Positions 6,901 to 9,137 of a DNA stretch of 9,137 bases are shown piece after piece. Location: positions 1 to 9,137 of the forward strand of contig JABWAJ010000198.1 of the NCBI GenBank assembly GCA_013361075.1, given 5' to 3'. Source of the stretch: Saprospiraceae bacterium. GTDB lineage: Bacteria; Bacteroidota; Bacteroidia; Chitinophagales; Saprospiraceae. The notes beneath the pieces are model-generated. The model was given only the letters and a program-made list of their open reading frames with translations. It searched no databases and was not told where the DNA came from. Both the position numbers and the translations under genes were made by a program. Within the stretch, counting starts at the first letter, position 1. Each line of letters starts with the position of its first letter.

Positions 6901-8400
6901 TCAGGGTTTGTAAAAAGCCCTTACATCCTTCGTAAACTGCTCCAGCGACGGCTTATGGATATACATCATATGCCCTGCTTCGTAATACTTCATCTGTATG
7001 TTATTCCGCAGCGCTTCGTCTATAAACAAATGATCGAGTGTGTATTGCGTGGCAAAATAGGGTGTAGCCAGGTCGTAGTATCCATTGCAGATGAGTACCT
7101 TCAGGTGCGGATTTTTGTGAATGGCACTGCGCATGGTTTCGGAGGTGTTCAAATAGCGGTTTTGGACATTGTTGTAGTTCCAGGGCTGTACCCTGCCGGT
7201 CAGAATTTCGTAAGGCAGGTCGCTGTCGAATTTTAGTTGGCGTTTCAGGTAGTCGTTGACCGCCATGCTGTAAGGCCCGTAGATGGCGCCGTTGTAACTC
7301 GGGTCAAATTCATAGGTTTCGCCTGCATCATCGTAGTCGGTTGCCGTAAACCGGCTATCCAGGCGGCCTACGGTGATGCCTTCTTCGCGGCGCAGTTCCT
7401 TGGTGAAACGCTGGATTTGGATGCGCAGGTTGCTTTGCAGGATGTAGATTTTCGACAACCCTGTGTAGGTGGCCAATTTCGCAGCAATGCGGTCTTTTTC
7501 ACCAGCGCTCAGGCGCTCGCCCTGCATGAGGGCCAGGGTATAGTCGTTCAGCGCAAAAGCCTCCACTTCTTTCAGCAAATCGGGAAGCGCAGCAAAGCTT
7601 TTGACCTTTCCGTGGTACCATGCTGTTGCGGCATAAGTAGGCAGGAACAATGGGTAGGGCAGGTCATTGCCCCGTTCGAACCTTGCTGTCTGGAAATTTG
7701 AAATTTGGGAAATCAGCACCAATCCATTCAGGTACAGGCCGTAGCGATCCTGCAGGTAGCCCGACAAGCCGGTGGCCCGGGTGGTGCCGTAGCTTTCACC
7801 GGCGAGGTATTTGGGCGAATTCCAGCGTTCATAGCGGGAAGTGTAAAGCCGGATGAAGTCGCCCACCGACTGCAGGTCTTCTTCATAGCCCAGAAACTCT
7901 TTTTTGTCCACGCCTTCTGCGGGGCGGCTGTAGCCGGTTTCCACAGGGTCTATAAACACCAGGTCTGTCCATTCCAGCCAGCTGTATTCATTGGGCACAT
8001 AGCGGTAAGGCGGGGTAGTGGCTTCGCCTTTTTCCGTCATCAGAATCCGGTGTGGCCCCAGCGCACCCATGTGCAGCCACACCGATGAAGAACCCGGGCC
8101 GCCGTTAAAGGTATAAGTGACCGGGCGGGCTGCGGGGTTGGATTCATTGTCTTTGGTGTAGGCAATAAAGAAAATTTTTGCACGCGATTCCCCTGTTTCT
8201 TTTCTCAAAACTAAATACCCTGTTGTTGCCGTATAATTGAGGAGCTGGCCGTTTGGCAAACGCAACTGGTGTTTGGTGACCGACAACACCGGATCGGGTT
8301 CAACGACCGGTTTGGGACGGTCTTCTTTTTGGGCAAAAACGAGGAGGGGAAGCGTGGCCAATGCCAATAGACCCAGCAGGGAAAAAGTTTTGAGCGACAT
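6901..8400 (-). CDS. Exported serine carboxypeptidase, peptidase family S10
   Basis: 499 aa. Signal peptide at residues 1-23 (cleavage near LLVFA-QK). The S10 landmarks are all present: the substrate/oxyanion motif FNGGPGSSS (98-106), WLEWTDLVFIDPVETGYS (141-158), nucleophile Ser203 in GESYGT, catalytic Asp443 in CNGYYDLATP and catalytic His477 in EAGHMMY. The alpha/beta-hydrolase triad is therefore complete. By family knowledge it removes C-terminal residues from peptides, usually best at acid pH. Here it should work in the periplasm or outside, since a signal peptide is present and no type IX sorting domain is seen at the C-terminus (ends RAFYKP). It has its own upstream region and reads toward the TonB-receptor operon with a 219-nt gap, so co-transcription is possible but not required. 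The start is fixed by the signal peptide. Confidence 0.95.
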   Translation of the reverse strand: MSLKTFSLLGLLALATLPLLVFAQKEDRPKPVVEPDPVLSVTKHQLRLPNGQLLNYTATTGYLVLRKETGESRAKIFFIAYTKDNESNPAARPVTYTFNGGPGSSSVWLHMGALGPHRILMTEKGEATTPPYRYVPNEYSWLEWTDLVFIDPVETGYSRPAEGVDKKEFLGYEEDLQSVGDFIRLYTSRYERWNSPKYLAGESYGTTRATGLSGYLQDRYGLYLNGLVLISQISNFQTARFERGNDLPYPLFLPTYAATAWYHGKVKSFAALPDLLKEVEAFALNDYTLALMQGERLSAGEKDRIAAKLATYTGLSKIYILQSNLRIQIQRFTKELRREEGITVGRLDSRFTATDYDDAGETYEFDPSYNGAIYGPYSMAVNDYLKRQLKFDSDLPYEILTGRVQPWNYNNVQNRYLNTSETMRSAIHKNPHLKVLICNGYYDLATPYFATQYTLDHLFIDEALRNNIQMKYYEAGHMMYIHKPSLEQFTKDVRAFYKP

Positions 8401-8437
8401 GAGGATCAGGTGTTTGGATGCAGTAATGTCAGGAAGG

Positions 8438-8445
8438 CAAATTTA
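8438..8445 (-). promoter_or_regulatory. Candidate -7 box of the S10 peptidase gene
   Basis: On the - strand the sequence is TAAATTTG, an exact match to the Bacteroidota -7 consensus TAnnTTTG, 37 nt upstream of the ATG at 8400. No TTG is found at the expected distance for a -33 box; that position is occupied by the direct repeat/dyad at 8450-8470. The promoter may therefore be weak or dependent on an activator. Confidence 0.42.
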
Positions 8446-8449
8446 GGTC

Positions 8450-8470
8450 TGAAAATTGTGAAAATTCACA
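8450..8470. promoter_or_regulatory. Operator-like direct repeat and dyad in the divergent spacer
   Basis: TGAAAATT occurs twice with a 9-bp period (8450-8457 and 8459-8466). Overlapping it, TGTGAA (8457-8462) and TTCACA (8465-8470) form a 6-bp dyad around AA. The site lies where the -33 element of the peptidase promoter is expected, between the divergent peptidase and RhuM genes. A regulator-binding site is an inference. The tract is A/T-rich, so chance is a real alternative. Confidence 0.35.
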
Positions 8471-8492
8471 CTTTCGGAAGTAATTTCAGGGT

Positions 8493-8523
8493 TTATATTG
8501 TTTGAATATTGAAACCAATATAA
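8493..8523 (+). promoter_or_regulatory. Inverted repeat abutting the RhuM start codon
   Basis: TTATATTG (8493-8500) pairs with CAATATAA (8516-8523). The stem continues with TTT (8501-8503) against AAA (8512-8514), leaving one bulged C and an 8-nt loop. The right arm ends one base before the GTG start at 8525. Within the left arm TATTGTTTG (8496-8504) resembles a -7 box with one extra base, without a good -33 partner. It could be an operator for autorepression or a leader hairpin that hides the start. Confidence 0.4.
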
Positions 8524-8524
8524 T

Positions 8525-9137
8525 GTGAAGGTAGAGGAACCAATTGTAATTTACAAATCCCCGAACGGAGAATCTGTGCTTGAAATTAAAATTCAAGGGG
8601 AGACATTGTGGCTGACTCAAAAGCAAATGGCTTTGTTATTTGGAACAGAAGTGCCAGCTGTTTCTAAGCATATCGTTAATATTTACAAGACTGGGGAGTT
8701 GGATAAAAGTGCAACTCTTTCCAGAATGGAAATAGTTCAAAAAGAAGGAGAAAGAGTAATAAAAAGGAAACTTGACCACTATAACCTCGATATGATCATT
8801 TCAATCGGATATAGAATTAACTCGGTGAGAGGCACCCAATTCCGCATCTGGGCAAATAAAATACTGAAAGATTATTTGCTTGAAGGTTATGCCATCAATA
8901 AAAAGAAACTTGAAGCCGCACAAGAGAAGCTCTCGGACCTGAAAAAAGCCCTTGAACTATTGGAGCATGTAACCAACCAAACGCTGCTCAGTTCCGATGA
9001 AGCAACCGGATTGGTTAGGGTCATGACCGATTATGTTTTCGCTCTGGATATACTGGATCAGTACGACCATCAGACGCTTGCGATCAGGCAAATCAGCACC
9101 AACGAAAACTTCAGGATTACTTATCCGGAAGCCATAA
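8525..9137 (+). CDS. RhuM family protein, probably RhuM-Fic fusion (3'-partial)
   Basis: 204 codons are visible and the frame is still open at the window edge. The start is GTG at 8525: an in-frame TGA at 8510-8512 excludes anything longer, and the next ATG (codon 35) would cut into the conserved domain. The only nearby ATG (8523) is followed directly by TGA. RhuM signatures: EPIVIYKSPNGES (5-17), TLWLTQKQMALLFGTEVPAVSKHIVNIYKTGELD (27-60, HTH-like, given by position), DHYNLDMIISIGYRINSVRG (84-103) and TQFRIWANKILKDYLLEGYAIN (104-125). A predicted helical linker follows at 126-148, then VMTDYVFALDILDQYDH (166-182) and FRITYPEA (196-203). In proteins I recall, that tail precedes a Fic/DOC domain, which would lie beyond the window. 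RhuM itself is a poorly understood virulence- and mobile-element-associated family. AGA/AGG and A/T-ending codons are commoner in the first half than in neighbouring genes, hinting at transfer. Confidence 0.88.
   Translation, partial: MKVEEPIVIYKSPNGESVLEIKIQGETLWLTQKQMALLFGTEVPAVSKHIVNIYKTGELDKSATLSRMEIVQKEGERVIKRKLDHYNLDMIISIGYRINSVRGTQFRIWANKILKDYLLEGYAINKKKLEAAQEKLSDLKKALELLEHVTNQTLLSSDEATGLVRVMTDYVFALDILDQYDHQTLAIRQISTNENFRITYPEAI

Overview
The window looks like a chromosomal segment of a member of the Bacteroidota, possibly of the Saprospiria/Chitinophagia/Cytophagia kind. Four things point there: a propeller/Y_Y_Y-type sensor kinase beside a NarL-type regulator, a TonB-dependent receptor paired with a DUF4249 lipoprotein, gene starts without clear Shine-Dalgarno sequences, and upstream boxes matching the Bacteroidota -7 consensus TAnnTTTG. 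The phylum call is firm; anything finer is a guess.

Left part (1-2236, + strand): the 3' portion of a two-component sensor kinase (beta-propeller repeats, Y_Y_Y domain, one membrane helix, HisKA_3 and HATPase), followed 58 nt later by its LuxR/NarL-family response regulator. The kinase gene ends with a run of seven Gs that leads straight into a perfect hairpin. The regulator's frame is open across the spacer, so loss of one G would fuse the two proteins.

Middle gap (2237-2581), between two convergent transcription units: no gene, but much structure. A 268-bp element is bounded by a perfect 24-bp terminal inverted repeat and filled with nested palindromes (MITE- or REP-like). It contains two copies of GACCTCTCCGAGGTC, one followed by seven Ts and therefore terminator-like. 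Its right end abuts an 8-bp tandem repeat array that runs into the stop codon of the next gene.

Central operon (6681 to 2582, - strand): a TonB-dependent receptor with an N-terminal STN domain, a DUF4249 lipoprotein 4 nt behind it, and a small exported DUF4440/NTF2-like protein 43 nt further on. A good Bacteroidota promoter (6710-6740) lies just upstream. Together these probably form an outer-membrane uptake unit of unknown substrate. No FecI/FecR-type sigma/anti-sigma pair is in view, although the STN domain suggests that kind of signalling.

Right part: an exported serine carboxypeptidase of family S10 (8400 to 6901, - strand) with its catalytic triad visible, and divergent from it a RhuM-family gene (8525 to the window end, + strand). 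The RhuM gene starts at GTG and is cut off by the window edge. Its last visible residues suggest a continuation into a Fic/DOC-type domain. The 124-nt divergent spacer holds an operator-like direct repeat/dyad and a hairpin that abuts the RhuM start codon. RhuM looks like the accessory, probably transferred, gene of the window; the rest reads as ordinary Bacteroidota chromosome.
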